Assembly (NCBI GenBank): GCA_038502055.1
Contig: JAXRKN010000037.1
Span: forward strand, 496,001-560,000
Source of the DNA: Tanytarsus gracilentus
Lineage: Eukaryota > Arthropoda > Insecta > Diptera > Chironomidae
DNA length: 64,000 nt
Reading direction: 5' to 3'
Under the pieces are notes generated by a model. The model saw nothing but the letters and a program-made list of their open reading frames with translations. It did not search any database and was not told where the DNA came from. Position numbers and translations under genes: made by a program. Below are positions 10,793 through 24,166 of the stretch, one piece after another; position 1 is the first letter of the stretch; each line of letters begins with the position of its first letter.

Positions 10793-13700
10793 CATCCATG
10801 GCAGTGACGTTGCTAAATCGATTGCATGCGCCACAAGACTTGACGCTCCATTTTTTCAAATGTACATACAAAGCTCGCCGGAGTTCAAGCGTAAAATACA
10901 GATTCCAGACACTGGCAGCATAGTTGACTGAGTAAAAAAGAAAAATTTACATGATAATGTGAAAAGTTTTCCACACCATTCCTATATCTCTCGCTCTCTC
11001 TATTTACCAAGCCATTTCTACAATTTCCTCCTCAAGGAAGTAAAAAAATAGAGTGAGAGCGAAAAACTTGTAATGAAAATCAATGTGTAAATATATATGA
11101 GATGAACTTTAATCCCATTCCAAAAATGGTAAATAAAATGCATAAAAGAGATGTGAAAATTAAATGAAGAATGTGTGCCAGGAAATCTTTTGGTGCACTC
11201 TTGATTAGTTTATAAACTTCTTAGAGTTTTCCTATAGGAAGGAAAAGTTTTGATGAATTATTGGGGACGAATAAATTTTTCTCTAATTTTAAAGACAATT
11301 AAAAAAATTAAATTAACTGAGCTTTTTCCGTTAAAAGCTTTCGAAAACATCATGACATTCCTAAATAACAAAATCTGTGTCATGACATACGACTGATACA
11401 TATTTCAGTGACCGAAACTCACTCCTTAACGATCTCGGACATTCCACTTCTCTCGTGACACATTTCATCACTTTCATTTTATTATCCAAAGCTTTTATGT
11501 CGCTTTATTGCCTTCTCTTTCGTTCTCTTATTTTCTCGGCGTCTTGCACACACATCTACAGTTCATGATGATAAAATTCCTTCTTCTTGTCCACGCTTTG
11601 TTGTGTGGTGATGAAGCAGCAAATTCCGCATTACTAGATTCATTATGAAATTTACTCCTCCACATAGTGCGTCAAACGGACTTTTGTCTTCTTGAAAATG
11701 TGAGTTTATAAGATGAAATTGTTTAGATGTGAAATGGGCATTTGCAAATGATGACCTTCATGTTCGTCGTAATCTAACCATCTTTTCTTCTATTTCGCAA
11801 GCACATTTTTCTGTTTATTTTCCAAGATAATGCTAGTCAAAAGGGAATTCAGCAATACGAAATGTCATTTTACGAAAAACATAGAGAATTAGAAGAGAAA
11901 ATATGTTGAATGTTGGCATGTAAGCGCGTGTGTGTTTTGTGGTGTGAAAATTTATTTCAGCGGCAGAACTGAAATTCTCACAGGAAATGTAATGGGTTGG
12001 ATGAGACAAACCAGACTTCGGTTAAAGTTTGAATCCTTATAGAATAAAAGATATTTTTTGAATTTCTAAAATATCCTCAAAATTTAAATAAAAATCGATA
12101 AAATTTTTAGTCCTCGACAATTTTTTTTCTTCACTCTCTCGGCAATAAAAAGAACCGCCGAGTTTGTTTTTCACTCACATCATGACAGCGATAGCAACCA
12201 CAAAACTCATGTGTTATCTACGTCAAAACTCAGACAGGAGCACGAACGCAATTTTTTTATCCCATATAATGCATTCACATCGTGGAAAGTGCCAAAGAGG
12301 TCTCATCTCTGTTTATTTTTATTATTCTTGCGCCGTTCACATACGAACACACGAGACGAGAGGATTATTTATGAGAAAAATTCCAACAATAATCACACCA
12401 ACAGCAGGCAATTTAAAAGATATTAAAGGATTTCCAAGAGAGTTTTGTAAATGTGCGGAGAGGGAGTGGAAACAAAAAAATTGTTTGATTACTTTACAGA
12501 TTTTACATTTTAGCTTTAATTAATTCAAAACCATAACAAGAGAGGATTGAAATGTAAAGACTGAGAAGCGAAATGTAACTTTTTCTGAGTGACATATGTC
12601 GTTTGTTGTATATTTTATGAATTTATTAAGCACATGTTGTTTTATGTATGAAATTTATCTCGGTTGAGAGCGAAAAAAATTAAACTTTTCATTCGAGAAA
12701 ATTATTTTTGAGCATGAAGAAAAAATTTAAAACTTTTTTAATAAAATCTGATATTTTAGGAAAGGAATTAAGAGAAAAAGTTTCAAAAATTTTAAACTTA
12801 CGTCAAGTATTTTTTAAATTAAATGGCAAAAATATTAAAAATTAAATCAACATTAATTTCAGGATTCAAAATTAAATCTACACAATAATCACCATGTATT
12901 TTCATGGACTATGGGTTTTGATGACACTTTGGCAAACATTATGTTGATCATGTTTACATTATGCAGTCAATAATGGTCCATAGTTATTGAATTTTTCATA
13001 AAATACGTCACATTCTCATAAAACTTATGATCCATTCTTCCAATGATTTATGATATGAACTAAAATCACATCTTCGTCTTCTTCCAAGAGACCGAAGTAT
13101 TTCATTACAATGTAACAAAAATTCATAAATATCAAATGTTATTAAATATTCATCCAAATGCTGTCACATACTTCATACACAGTGTCTCGTTTTTACTAGA
13201 GGACACACAAACACACATTGATTGGTAAAAATTTACATAAAATTTATATTCTTTGGTGCTCACATCCCGTCAGCTCACTTTTTGGATATGACGAGAGAGA
13301 AAATTTTATTTCGTACTACCGTCGCCAGCAGCATCGGAACAGCGCGATGAGAGAGCATTTAAATTTATGAAAGTCGGAATTTATTAAATGGCATTTGCTG
13401 TTATTACCATTGTCAGAAACAGAGCTCTATAAATGGATATTTATATCTATTTATTTCATTTCGACTTTCAGCATCATCACTCGAGCGTAAAGAAATTTCA
13501 AGTGAGCGTGCGAAGGAAAAATTTTCGTCACGGATTTAAAATTTCTTATTCAAAATAAGCCGCCTCCACTAAATCACTTTTAAATCTTGGCATAAAAAAG
13601 GAGATTAGTAAAAATATTAAGGAATATACAATGCCTGAAGGAAATTAATTAGAACATTTTTCGTTATAAATCTTAATTTTAATAAGTAATTAAGAAAGAA

Positions 13701-14879
13701 AAGAGAATGAAGATTTTTGACAAATTATTATTAAAAATTTTAATCTCAACCTGAAAAGTCTCAAATCGCCATCCCTAGTGAGAAAAATCTTCAATTTCAG
13801 CTTTAAATTCTCGCATCTCAAAATATTTTTATAAAAATGCGCAGTCACCGTTTGTTGTTGCATAACCGCATTAAATAAATAAATTGAATAAACACGTTGT
13901 CGAGTGTTGAGCGCATTGATTGATGCAGTCATGAGGGTGTTGCGTGTGCCTTATCAAAAATCTTTTTCTTAAATTTTTCTCCATTAAACAGCCACCAGAA
14001 AAAATTTACTTTAAATAAATTTATTTATAATGACGAGTGCACGCTGCATTTGCTTTGCGATAAAAGTGGCATTTCCTGCACTTAAACACGATAAAGTGAG
14101 AGAAGACGGTAATTTAATTAGAAGCGTAAAAGTCATCAACGACACTGATTTAATCTTTAGGAGACGACGATAAACTTCAAGCAACATCTCGTGGTGATAA
14201 TAATCCAGACATGGCTTCAATGTGTAGAGCAGGTGTCATTGCAACGAAACATCAATAAACAACCGATCGTTTATCGATTGTCTCATGTCCAAAGTCTCTG
14301 CCTCATACCACCTCAAAAACTATATTGAATTTATTGCTGTTGTTTTTGTTGTTTGGGTCACATTTGGCCATCTCCACTTCCTTCCTTCCGCTCCTGCTCA
14401 TACACATCCTGCTCTCTCCCCATCTGACAGGCATTTATGAGTGTGTTTGTTTACGTACATTGTCATCGGATATGATTTATTCAGTCACAACTTTTATATG
14501 TAAAATCCTCTCACATTTACATATGACTCGTGATTTTTCGAGCTCTAGCATTTTTTTAGGCAAAAAAGGCTCTACATATAAAAAATGATCTATGTTCCTT
14601 CTTCCAATCACTCACACGAGCACGCTTGCTCTTTTCAAAGCTTTTTTTATTATTTAACATAGATGAAAAAATATTATAGGTATTTCTTTTTAAAAAAATC
14701 ATAAAGGCTTCTCGCTCCAAGGGTTGATAATTTTCCAAAAAGACAACATAAATTTGTCATCCCTAGAATTACTTTCTATTCAGAGCGACAGCTGACAAAT
14801 TTGTCGAATCGATAAGAAAAAATTTTTTTTTTGAATAAATCATCAAACGATTCGAAATTATTTATTGTGATTTGTGTGG
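10793..14879. other. Gene-poor intergenic DNA
   Basis: AT-rich sequence downstream of the Dpr gene. Its first few hundred bases are presumably the Dpr 3' UTR; AATAAA-like strings occur near 11130 and 11270. ORFs of 60-119 codons occur on both strands but have low-complexity composition, no splice support and no recognisable domain. A 24-nt imperfect inverted repeat at 13368-13470 is listed separately. Confidence 0.55.
13368..13470. repeat. Imperfect inverted repeat, possible RNA hairpin
   Basis: Bases 13368-13391 and the reverse complement of 13447-13470 agree at 19 of 24 positions, beginning with TGAAAGTCG on both arms, separated by about 55 bases. The size is in the range of a small-RNA precursor, but pairing becomes poor after the first 13 bases and no known microRNA seed was recognised. 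It may be chance in AT-rich DNA. Confidence 0.25.
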
Positions 14880-15045
14880 GTGACGAAAGAAAGGAGAGAA
14901 AAAGAGGTGAGAAAAATAACTTTAATAAGAAGTATAGAGATCATAGAGAGGAGAGACAGGAAGAGGATAGAGAGAGGCAGTAAAAAATCAAGTCAAAAAA
15001 TAAAAAAGAAAGAGTCAAAGAAGAGGAAAAAACGTGCTAAAAAGT
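14880..15045 (+). promoter_or_regulatory. Purine-rich (GA-rich) tract
   Basis: About 165 bases are almost all purine on the plus strand, with many GAGAG/AGAGAGG blocks. GAGA-type tracts are bound by GAF-class factors in insects and often lie near promoters. It directly precedes a small ORF of higher GC than its surroundings (15048-15359). It could equally be decayed simple sequence. Confidence 0.3.
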
Positions 15046-15047
15046 AT

Positions 15048-15359
15048 ATGAGTGACAGACAAGTTGTTCGTTATGTCAATGTCGTGGAGCTAAATTGTGG
15101 TCGGGGCTCACAGTTAAATCCGCGAATAGTGCAGACATTGTCGGTTTTTCGGGTATTTGACCCGCAAGTGCGAGATTTTCGTCCGTTGGTGATACCAATC
15201 ACGCAATTGTTTGACCCATTTCTGGAAATTGGACTTCACTCGAATCAACCACGTGGAGCTGTTATCACACAACGAACGGAAAGCGCTGCAATTGCGGGCA
15301 GTTCGCTACAGAAGAATAAAAGATTGAAAGTACGCAAATTTATGTTTAATGAAAATTAA
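15048..15359 (+). CDS. Doubtful small ORF, 103 codons, unrecognised
   Basis: ATG 15048 opens 103 codons ending at a TAA at 15357-15359; the frame is also open upstream through the purine tract. I do not recognise the product. It starts MSDRQVVRYVNVVEL, has a Pro/Phe/Arg-rich middle (FDPQVRDFRPLV) and a basic end. About 15060-15310 is clearly richer in G+C than the flanks and uses varied codons, unlike the junk ORFs around it, so it may be a real small protein or an exon: a GT donor context lies after AAGATTGAAA near 15330. No start-codon context, intron or domain settles it. Confidence 0.3.
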   Translation: MSDRQVVRYVNVVELNCGRGSQLNPRIVQTLSVFRVFDPQVRDFRPLVIPITQLFDPFLEIGLHSNQPRGAVITQRTESAAIAGSSLQKNKRLKVRKFMFNEN

Positions 15360-18300
15360 TGAATTTGCATACAAAAGGCGCCAGAGCTTTACTGTGAACA
15401 CATCAAGGATAAGAAGAAAAAATATAAAATGACTGAAGTTGTCTTAAGTTTCAATCTGTCAATATATCGGGCGTCCTAAACCTTAAATATGGATTCAAAA
15501 TGAACATTCGAGCAAAACCACATAGGGAATCGACCAGCGTATTTTTGTTGGTCTATTTTTAAAATATATTTAATTTTTTTTGACCAAACTTTGAGTTTTT
15601 ATTTTCATTTTTTTTATAAACTCAATCAAAATTTATTTCTCGAATTTAACGAGGCAAAACCTCAAAAGTATAAAAAATGTTTTCAACTAACAAAAAAGTT
15701 TGAATAGATTTTTAATGCATGTCTTTCTCTTCACATGCCTACATTAGGCTTAATATTGATTTGTGAAGGACTTTGGTGAAATAAGACTGAGATGAGAAAA
15801 ACGACGACAACAAACAAGTTTTAGCTGTTGAGATAAGCAAAATAGGAATTTTTATGACCATAGGAAATGATTTAAAACTTTTCCTTCAAAGTATTTTTAT
15901 GATATGCGACATTCCATCATGAGAAATTTTTGTGTGTGAAGAAAACAGAATGCTTCAATATTACGATAAAAGTTCGATTAATAGCAAACGGCAATCACGC
16001 ACGTTTTGAGTTTTATTACCGCATCTCATCATCATCATCATCTCCCTCAATAATAAATTTATCTTCTTCTTCTCAACTCTTGAGTACTACAACGACGGCT
16101 GTTGTAGCGAAAAAAAGTATTAAAAACTTTTCCTTGCAACAAATTTTCCTCTTTATGATTTTTAAAAGTCGTTTTTCTTCTTGTCTCTTCAACTTTCAAG
16201 TTTCTTCGATGTTTGCATAAGCAGCAAGTAAACGAGCTTTTAAAATGCAATTTGATTACTTAATGAATTTAATTTAAATTAACGTGGAGAAAAATTATTA
16301 ATTATAAAAATTTAAATTTGTACATAAAAAACTATTAATTTCTTGATTGCCAGGAGAGATACGATAATTTAATTGCACCACTGCATTATTAAATTAAAGT
16401 AATAAATTTTTAAAGTTGTCGAAAAGTCGTTAAATTTTCAAATTCCAATTTTCCAAGCAATTTGCAACTTTACTTCACAAAACTGACGACGGCATTAATA
16501 TAAAATTTAATTGTGCCAATTTCAAAAGTTTTTATTCGATGCCAAATGAAAATTTCATTTTATTGACAAAAAATGACATTAAAAGGAAATTTTTATATTT
16601 TATTACCAAAAAATTGCGCAAAGTATTTTTTCGAGAAAGTTTTATTGAAAATATGACCTTTTTAATGACTCATTAAATTAATTAAAATATAATGAAATTT
16701 TTAATTCCATTCATCAGTGAACAAACAAGAGTTCTGAAAAATCATCGATTTTAAATTAAAATTATTTTACTACGTACGGAAACTTTTAAGCTAATTTACT
16801 AATCTCTTTTAAATACGCAAATTTGTTGAGACTTGAACCCACACCAAATGACATTAAGTGCACCAAGCGACATGCTTTTGGGAAAATCTGCTTTTCTATC
16901 CTAATTTATTTTTCGTCTAACAGGCTGAGAACTAATGAATTGAGAATGGTAAATGTCTGCAAAGTTTTGCGGAAGGAAGAAAGGAAGAATTTTATCATCA
17001 TTGCTGGGTTTGGAGTTTGTACAGATTGCAAAAATTTCATCCCAAATGGCAGTCAATTGAGACTCCTCTCGGTCTCTATCCACATTGAGTTCAGTATGGG
17101 AGAGGCCATAATTGAGTTTAATGAAAATTTATTGAAACTGAAATCGGTCGAGAGCGTCGGTGGGGAGTTGAAATTTTCATGCAATTATTTAATTAATGCG
17201 AGATGTGGGAATAAGTTTAAGGGTTAGCAGGTGAATATTTTCAATTAATTAGTGTGAAAGAGGAACAACAAAAATCGAAACGGAAGGCAATGAATTATAT
17301 GCACCAAAGTTTTACCACTGATAATTAAACAATGGTCAAAATATGATAAATATTAACTTTATTAAAGTGGAGCATAAAAAATTTAATTATGAAATTTTGA
17401 TGCATGATCTCTATTAATATTAAAAACTTTTTACTAAAGTTAACAACTATTTGTTAATTACAAAGTTCACTGAAATTTTGATTCTTGTTAAGTGCTTCAA
17501 TAAATTTTTGTGGGTCAAAATTTATGAAAGTTTTATTTTATTTTCTAAAAACTATCAAACTGAATGTAATGTTGAAAATTTTTATTACTCTCAAAATATT
17601 TGAGCAATCTAAAATATTTTTAAGCTTCATCCGAAATAATCCCAAACTATATGCGATTTCGCTCGCAATTTAATGTTGCAAAATTATTAATTGAAACACA
17701 AACATCATTGATTTTTCATGAACACATCTAAGCATAATAGCCGCAGTCTCATTTTATGTATAATGAAAATTTTAGTTTTTTGGCTCTTTACGGTTGAATA
17801 AATTCTAAATTGGATAGAAATGCCACAACAATAACTCTATAAAACATATAATAAAATTATCGCCATAATTTTAGCACTCTCCAATGCATTTTTGAGCTGC
17901 AAGAGCCTTCGAAAAAAGTTCGTGCACGTATGAGGAGATGTTAATGATGCAAAGTTATGGTTGTGTGCTGATAACGAACAAAAATAGCTTGTTATGCTCA
18001 AAAGTTTGGAAAGCTCTCGAGAAAATGCTTGAGAAAAATAACACACACAAACTTTTCGTCATCGTCTTTCGGCCACTCCACTTCGAAAAGGAGCTCACTA
18101 GAGAATTGTGAATGAGAATTTTCTTTAGGGAAAATCAAAATTTGTCAATAACTTCTTATTGTCGACACTTATGTCCCTTTTTCCTTACGACTTTCCTCAC
18201 TTATGCTTCTCTCCTCGTATGTATTTAAGACAATTTCCTCATAAATTGAAAACGTTCTCGATAACTTTTCTGTTTTCATTTATCTCTGGCTTATTTTCAA

Positions 18301-21300
18301 GAGACACTTTTATCTTGCAAGTTTATCTTTTCCACTCAAATAATTACTTTAGAGGAACGCGCAAATTTAAATTTATATCTTGGGTGAAGAACATACACAA
18401 AAGTCCATGATGTAGGTAGTCAAAAATTACGTAAACTTCGTTCAAACATCAACATTCGCATGCAATAAAATTAAATTTTTTCGTATGAAATTTTCAATCA
18501 AACTCTTTTAATTTCTTAGGTGTCAAAAACTTTGTCTGCAATTTTTCGGAAAAGCTTATTTAATTTATTTTACCCACAAACAGCTCTAAAACTTTCTAAT
18601 GCTTTAGTTTATGTTTATTCGTTTCTCAGAAATATCGAGCAAATATTTTCGGAGATTATTCTAAAAGTTTTATAGAATATAGTCATGCAGCACTACAAAC
18701 TTGAGTGATGTGTTTTTGCCACAAATTTCACCTAGAGATAAAGGGAGAAACTTTTCCTCAAATAACAAAGTATAGGCGGAAGAAAATAAGACCTCTAGCA
18801 ATTGAATAGTGCTTGAGATTGAATGCCAATAATGAATATTGATGATGAAGAGATTTTGAATTTGTTTTCCATCTTGATTGAGACATGCTTGTGCAGTTTT
18901 AGATGCATCGAATTTAAAATTTATATGAGGATAAAATAAATCTTAAATGTTGAGGAAAAGGCTTTCTTTAACACAATCATATCGATATAAAACCTTGAAT
19001 GCTGCTCGCGTCAAGAGAAAATCATTTTTGATTGATAATAAGCACATAAATTTCTGAAAAGGACTTTTATGTTCTCCTTTTTTGCTCATTTCCTGATTTT
19101 AGGCGTCATGCTGAGACATCATTAAATGATTTTCTCAGTATCTTTATGAGATGAATTTTTCTTTTGTTACGTAGGTAAGAATAAGAATGCAACAGCTGTT
19201 TGAAATGCTGTCATATACAGACCATTCTAAAAAAAGTTCTAATCTTCAAGGTTGTTAGAAAGAAATATTTTCACATTTCATCATAATAAAAAGCTTGAAG
19301 TCCTTAAAAAATTTCTCTTTGAGGGTTTTCCAAGTTTAAATATTCCGTGCGGTATTTTTGAGTTGGAATTGTTAAAAGTTATCGCCTTTGAAGGGAGCTC
19401 ATAAAAATATTTTAAAATATCCCACGTGGAAGTTAAAATTATTATGAACTTATTGCTGGTCGAAAGAAAACTTCCCAGAGGTATTTCTTCAAAAATTCAA
19501 TTTATGTCTCAAGAAGGAATTCCATCTATCGTCCACTGAGATGACTCGAAGCATTTTAATGAAAGCTGAAAGAAACAAAAGTTGGAATTTTTATTGCTTC
19601 GTAAGACATTATTATGCGGTGGCATTGGGAGAGTTTTTCTCACTTCTAACTTGACAACGAAATGTGTCAAGAGAGAAAAAGGGAGGATTTTTTTAAACTA
19701 TTGCGAAAAACAAAGTGTCCGCTATTAATTTCCATCATGATGGCGCATAAATTAGCATTAATGATGAATGATAATGAAATGCTTTTTTTGTTTCACAGAA
19801 AAGCTATTATCAATTAATTATTACTTTACGCGTTCTCTCCTCATCCCTTTATGCTTTCCCGCAGGGCAAAATATTCCGGAATTATTTTTGACGCAATAAA
19901 TAGTAAAATTTCCGAATGCAAAAAAATAAAAAAATTAACATGAATTATTTTAAAATTATTACTTTGCTCTATGGGAAATAAGTATGGTTGTAACATAGAA
20001 AAAGTCGCTAGCACTACTTGAAAAAAGCTTCTGTTGTTTGGTAATGATGTGAGAAAAGGAGAGGGAGAGAGAGATGAGATGCTGATTTTTGGCTCACGAA
20101 GATTGATGATCACAAAATGCTGAAACGCGATGCTAAAGAAGAAGCAAATTTCTTTCTTTTCGAGTAAGATCCAATTTGACAGCAAGTCGAGACAAGAATT
20201 ATTGAATAACTTTACACGCTCATGTCATCAGCACTCACCAGAAGTTTTTTAATCATTCTTATAGTTTTGCATTGATATTTTTAGACAAACTCTTCGTAAT
20301 CTTTAATTTGCTTGCGGATATGCAATGTGTGAACCATAATACAGAATGCATTTTTCTTTTATCAACACCATCATGTATGTGTGGTTCGATGCAACATGTA
20401 CACGATAAAGTTTAATTCAAAATTCATGCATATATTTTAACGCCATGGAAAATTTTGTTGAAGGAAAACTTTTCGTTTCCAATCGAGAGAAATTATGCTA
20501 GTATTTGCATACACATAAAAGGAGGTTCATGCTGGCACGAGAAGAGAGCTTTTGTTAGCAGCTCATGCAGAAAGCTTTAATTTCATAAAATTGCAAATTG
20601 CAACGTGATGATGAAAAGGAATTTTAATACATTCAAAAAAGATTTAATCGTCATGTCTCATTAAAATGAAGCTTTTTGCGAGCGAAAATGCGTAAAAAAA
20701 ATTTTTAACACTTAAAGTTTAAAAAAATTAAAATTATTCAGTTATAATTAAATTTCAACATACGAAGAAAACAAATTCAATTATTGCAGTCGTTTGAGCT
20801 TTAAAAAATTCTTCTCACTTTTGTCATATCCATTCAATTTTAATAATTAAAGATACCATAGAAAGATAACCGTAGCAAAAATTTGATAATTAAAACCACA
20901 TTTCCTCCTCTAATTACTAACCAAGTACACATAAAAATAATTAAAGTGATGAAGTTTTCAATCGACATTAAATTTTTAAATAAAATGAATTTCAGACAAT
21001 AATTTTTTAATATTTTTAATTCTAATCATGAGAAAACTTGTGTGGAAAATTTGAAGCTCACGCAAGCGAATTTGACTCTTAGAAAAAAGTTTTTATCAGA
21101 CAATTTAATTGAGGTCTGTTCTAATTGAAAAGCACCACGATTTGACGTTTATAAATTTCAAAATTATCACCGCAACTAATGATTTTCTATTGAAAGACTT
21201 CGCATAAAATGAAAAAAGTTTAAAAGTCAACGCACCATTTGTTAACTAGCGACTCAATGATTGATGAAAGTTTATTTTGTGATAATGAGAATTAAATGTC

Positions 21301-24080
21301 TGAGAAGCTTAGATGGCGATTACAAAGTGATTATTTTTCATTAGTCAAAAGTTAGTTACTATCTTTATTAGCTTATTTGAAATGGATCTCTTTTAAATAC
21401 TGATTGAAATGTAAATGAACTGGAAAATTTATCACAAATCAGTTTCTTTGTCAAAAATTCTAAAAATTCCATTAATTTATTTCAACTCAAAATTTGAAGA
21501 GATAAAAAAGTATTTAAGTCAAAAACGTTTCTGCAAGTTTTTAAATATTTGAAATGAAAAATTTCTCATTCACGAGACCTTTGAATAAAACATTGAAGCA
21601 ACAGCTTGAAAACATTGAGTGAAAAACATTTAACATTCTTTCCGCAAAACACACATGTGTGTTTGGGGATTTTCCTTTACATTAAGCAGCTAATTATAAT
21701 TCATTGATAGTTAAATTTACATGAAAGAAGATTTTTACACTTTAGTGCACTATCAAGTTTAAAATATTTCAATGCACATGCCGACGAACTTACTCATGTT
21801 AAAATAAAATAAATGAATTAAAAATTGAGATTCAATTAAAAATTTTAACAATGCATAATCAGTCATGGCAGTCAACACGCAAATATGAAAAAAGTGTTAA
21901 AAATCATGAATTTATGAGCGATTTGTAAGCTACAAAATTTTATTGTTTTTCTTTTCTGTTTCAATGCACTCAATTCCCGGAAGACATCGATTTGTTTATC
22001 AAATCATGACGGAATTGGCAAAAGAAGAAAAAGTTATTTGGTTCAAAATTATGCAATCTATTTTTTTGGCTCTCTTATTATCACTCGACGATATTTCTTT
22101 TTTGTTTCAAATGCAATCATATTGACTTGTGTTTCGTGAGGAAAGTGTCATGTTATATAAAATTTGTGGTCATCCAAATTGTACTCAGAGCGGTGGTGGC
22201 AGCGGTGATAGATTACCAAAGCCATTACGTTACAATAAAATTTCAATTTAAATCTGCGGGAAATTTGTAATTATTAACAATTAAAGTTCTGACAACGTTT
22301 TTGAATCATGGTTTATTTATTTATTTTCAGATTTTAAAAAAGTATTAAATATAAAAAATAAGAATAAGTTCAACGAATGTGCAAAATGTGCTAATGAAAC
22401 TTTTAAAAAAAATTTGTAAAATTCTACAGATGTTAATTAAATTCACAAGCTTAAGTTTAATAACAAGGAGATGTTTCGTTGGAATTATAATTGCGCAATT
22501 CATTTCTTTTTAAATGCCATACTTAAGAGATTGTCAAAAAAAACTTGTAAGAAGATCAACTTTTGCGCACGAGATTTAAAAGCACAGAAAACTTTCAACT
22601 TTTTAAATTTGTCTTCTTCTTTTCTCATATAATCATTTCTAGAGTCATGCAATGATCACTTCTTCACCTTTTCTCACTCACTTAAGTTTTCTCTTCACCG
22701 TATGATCATCATCGCACAAAAATTATCTTTATCACATCTTTACCTTCTCTTTCATTTGCCCTAATGATCCATTCAATATGAAAATTGTTTTTCTCAGTGC
22801 ATTCAAGTGTTGTTTACATGTGCTGAGTAGCAAAAACAATTCGCGAACATTTATTTCAAATTGAGATATTATGTAACTATGCACATAAACCAGTTTTTTC
22901 ATTCATCTTCAATGAAGCTGATGATGATGATGGAGTTCAAAGAGTCAACAAAAAAAGTTTGCAAATTCGAAATTAATTTTACTCAATAAAATCATGAGAT
23001 TTTAAATATTATTGGCAGCAAAAGCAGTGAAAGGAAATTAAAACCGATGTGGGCAGTAAGTTATTGAGAGATGAAGCGACTGTCGATATTGTGGTTCGAT
23101 GAACTGAAAGTGTTGTTTCGGATCGTCTAGTAAGCTGTTAAATTGTCTATTGCTGAGAGTCTAACCGGCAATTTCATGTTTAATGAGTGGCTATTGTTTT
23201 GATTTTAGTTAGCTGCTGTCCAATTTTTCTTCCTCAAATAAAAAAACTGCAAAATTTACTTAAAGACATTTTGATTGATGAGAAAATTATAAAGTGATTG
23301 TTTCAATTTTAAACGATTTTATATTTTTCAGGTTGCAATTAAGATATTTTTAAAAAATAAAAGTTTATATGCTTTTGTATATTATTTATAAAAATCATTT
23401 ATCAGAATCTTTAGGTTAAATAAAAAAAATTGTGTACAAATATGATTTCGGTGCACAAATGTGATTTCGGTGCACAAATTATCTTAAATTTTCATTCATT
23501 CATCTTACAACCGTTTTTATAAAAAGATGGCTTAATTTTCTCCTTATTTTTTTTGCACCACAAGAAATCGCAGCAGTCGCAGTGAAAAAAAAAGAAATTT
23601 CCACACAATAAAGTAAATAAACATGAAAAAAGTTGTGTTTGCGATCGTGTCATTATCACGCAAACTTCGAGACGTTAGAAAAAAGCTAAAAGCACAATGC
23701 AGTAAATTTATAAAATAATCTACAATTCAAGAATTTTTCTTCACACCCGTAAAATTTAAAAAAAAAAGATTTATCTTGTTTGAGTCAATCTTGACTGTTT
23801 ACTTTTCACATGCAATGAAGCTTTTTTCCTATTCGATCATCGCAATCTTTTCTATCAGCCGCATGAGAGGAGAGGAAGCTTTTTCTGCAACAACACGCGT
23901 GCTTCGATTGTATGAGTGTGCAGTTCATGATTCTGTCAGTATTCAGGTATTACCCGATGATTTTAACATTTTCTTCTCTAGTGATCACTGTTAATAAAAT
24001 GTGGTAACACTTAAAAGCTCAACACTAGCGTAAAAATCAATTTCCCCAACCTCTCCCACCACCGGCTTTCGGAGCGGCGG
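15360..24080. other. Gene-poor intergenic DNA
   Basis: 8.7 kb of AT-rich sequence. The longest ORF (16823-17227, 134 codons from a non-ATG start) is Lys/Ile/Asn-rich with no domain and was not accepted. A short tandem repeat occurs at 23432-23480. No tRNA, rRNA or transposon was seen. Distal regulatory elements for the long gene starting near 24115 are plausible here but cannot be recognised by eye. Confidence 0.55.
23432..23480. repeat. 19-bp tandem repeat, about 2.6 copies
   Basis: Two full units of GTGYACAAATRTGATTTCG (23432-23450 and 23451-23469) are followed by a partial third (GTGCACAAATT). The units differ at two positions. No function is indicated. Confidence 0.75.
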
Positions 24081-24166
24081 TATAAAAGGCAGAACTCGAA
24101 TGGCACAAGGTTTCATTTCTGAGTTTTCTGTCGTGCTGCATTGAATGCAATAAGAAATTTATTAAA
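24081..24166 (+). promoter_or_regulatory. TATA/initiator promoter and first non-coding exon of the type II membrane protein gene
   Basis: TATAAAAGGC (24081-24090) follows a GC-rich stretch and lies 34 bases upstream of the A of an insect initiator TCATT (A at 24115). A donor GTGAGTG follows at 24167. The presumed leader exon 24115-24166 would splice to an acceptor TTTAATTTGCAG at 24876, whose exon carries the start codon at 25011 with no earlier ATG. Confidence 0.6.

Noticed and set aside
12164..12523. 119-codon plus-strand ORF
   Set aside because: No recognisable motif, overlapping ORFs in two frames and no promoter or splice evidence.
16823..17227. 134-codon plus-strand ORF
   Set aside because: It starts at a non-ATG codon and has Lys/Asn/Ile-rich composition typical of random AT-rich ORFs; no domain or splice context.
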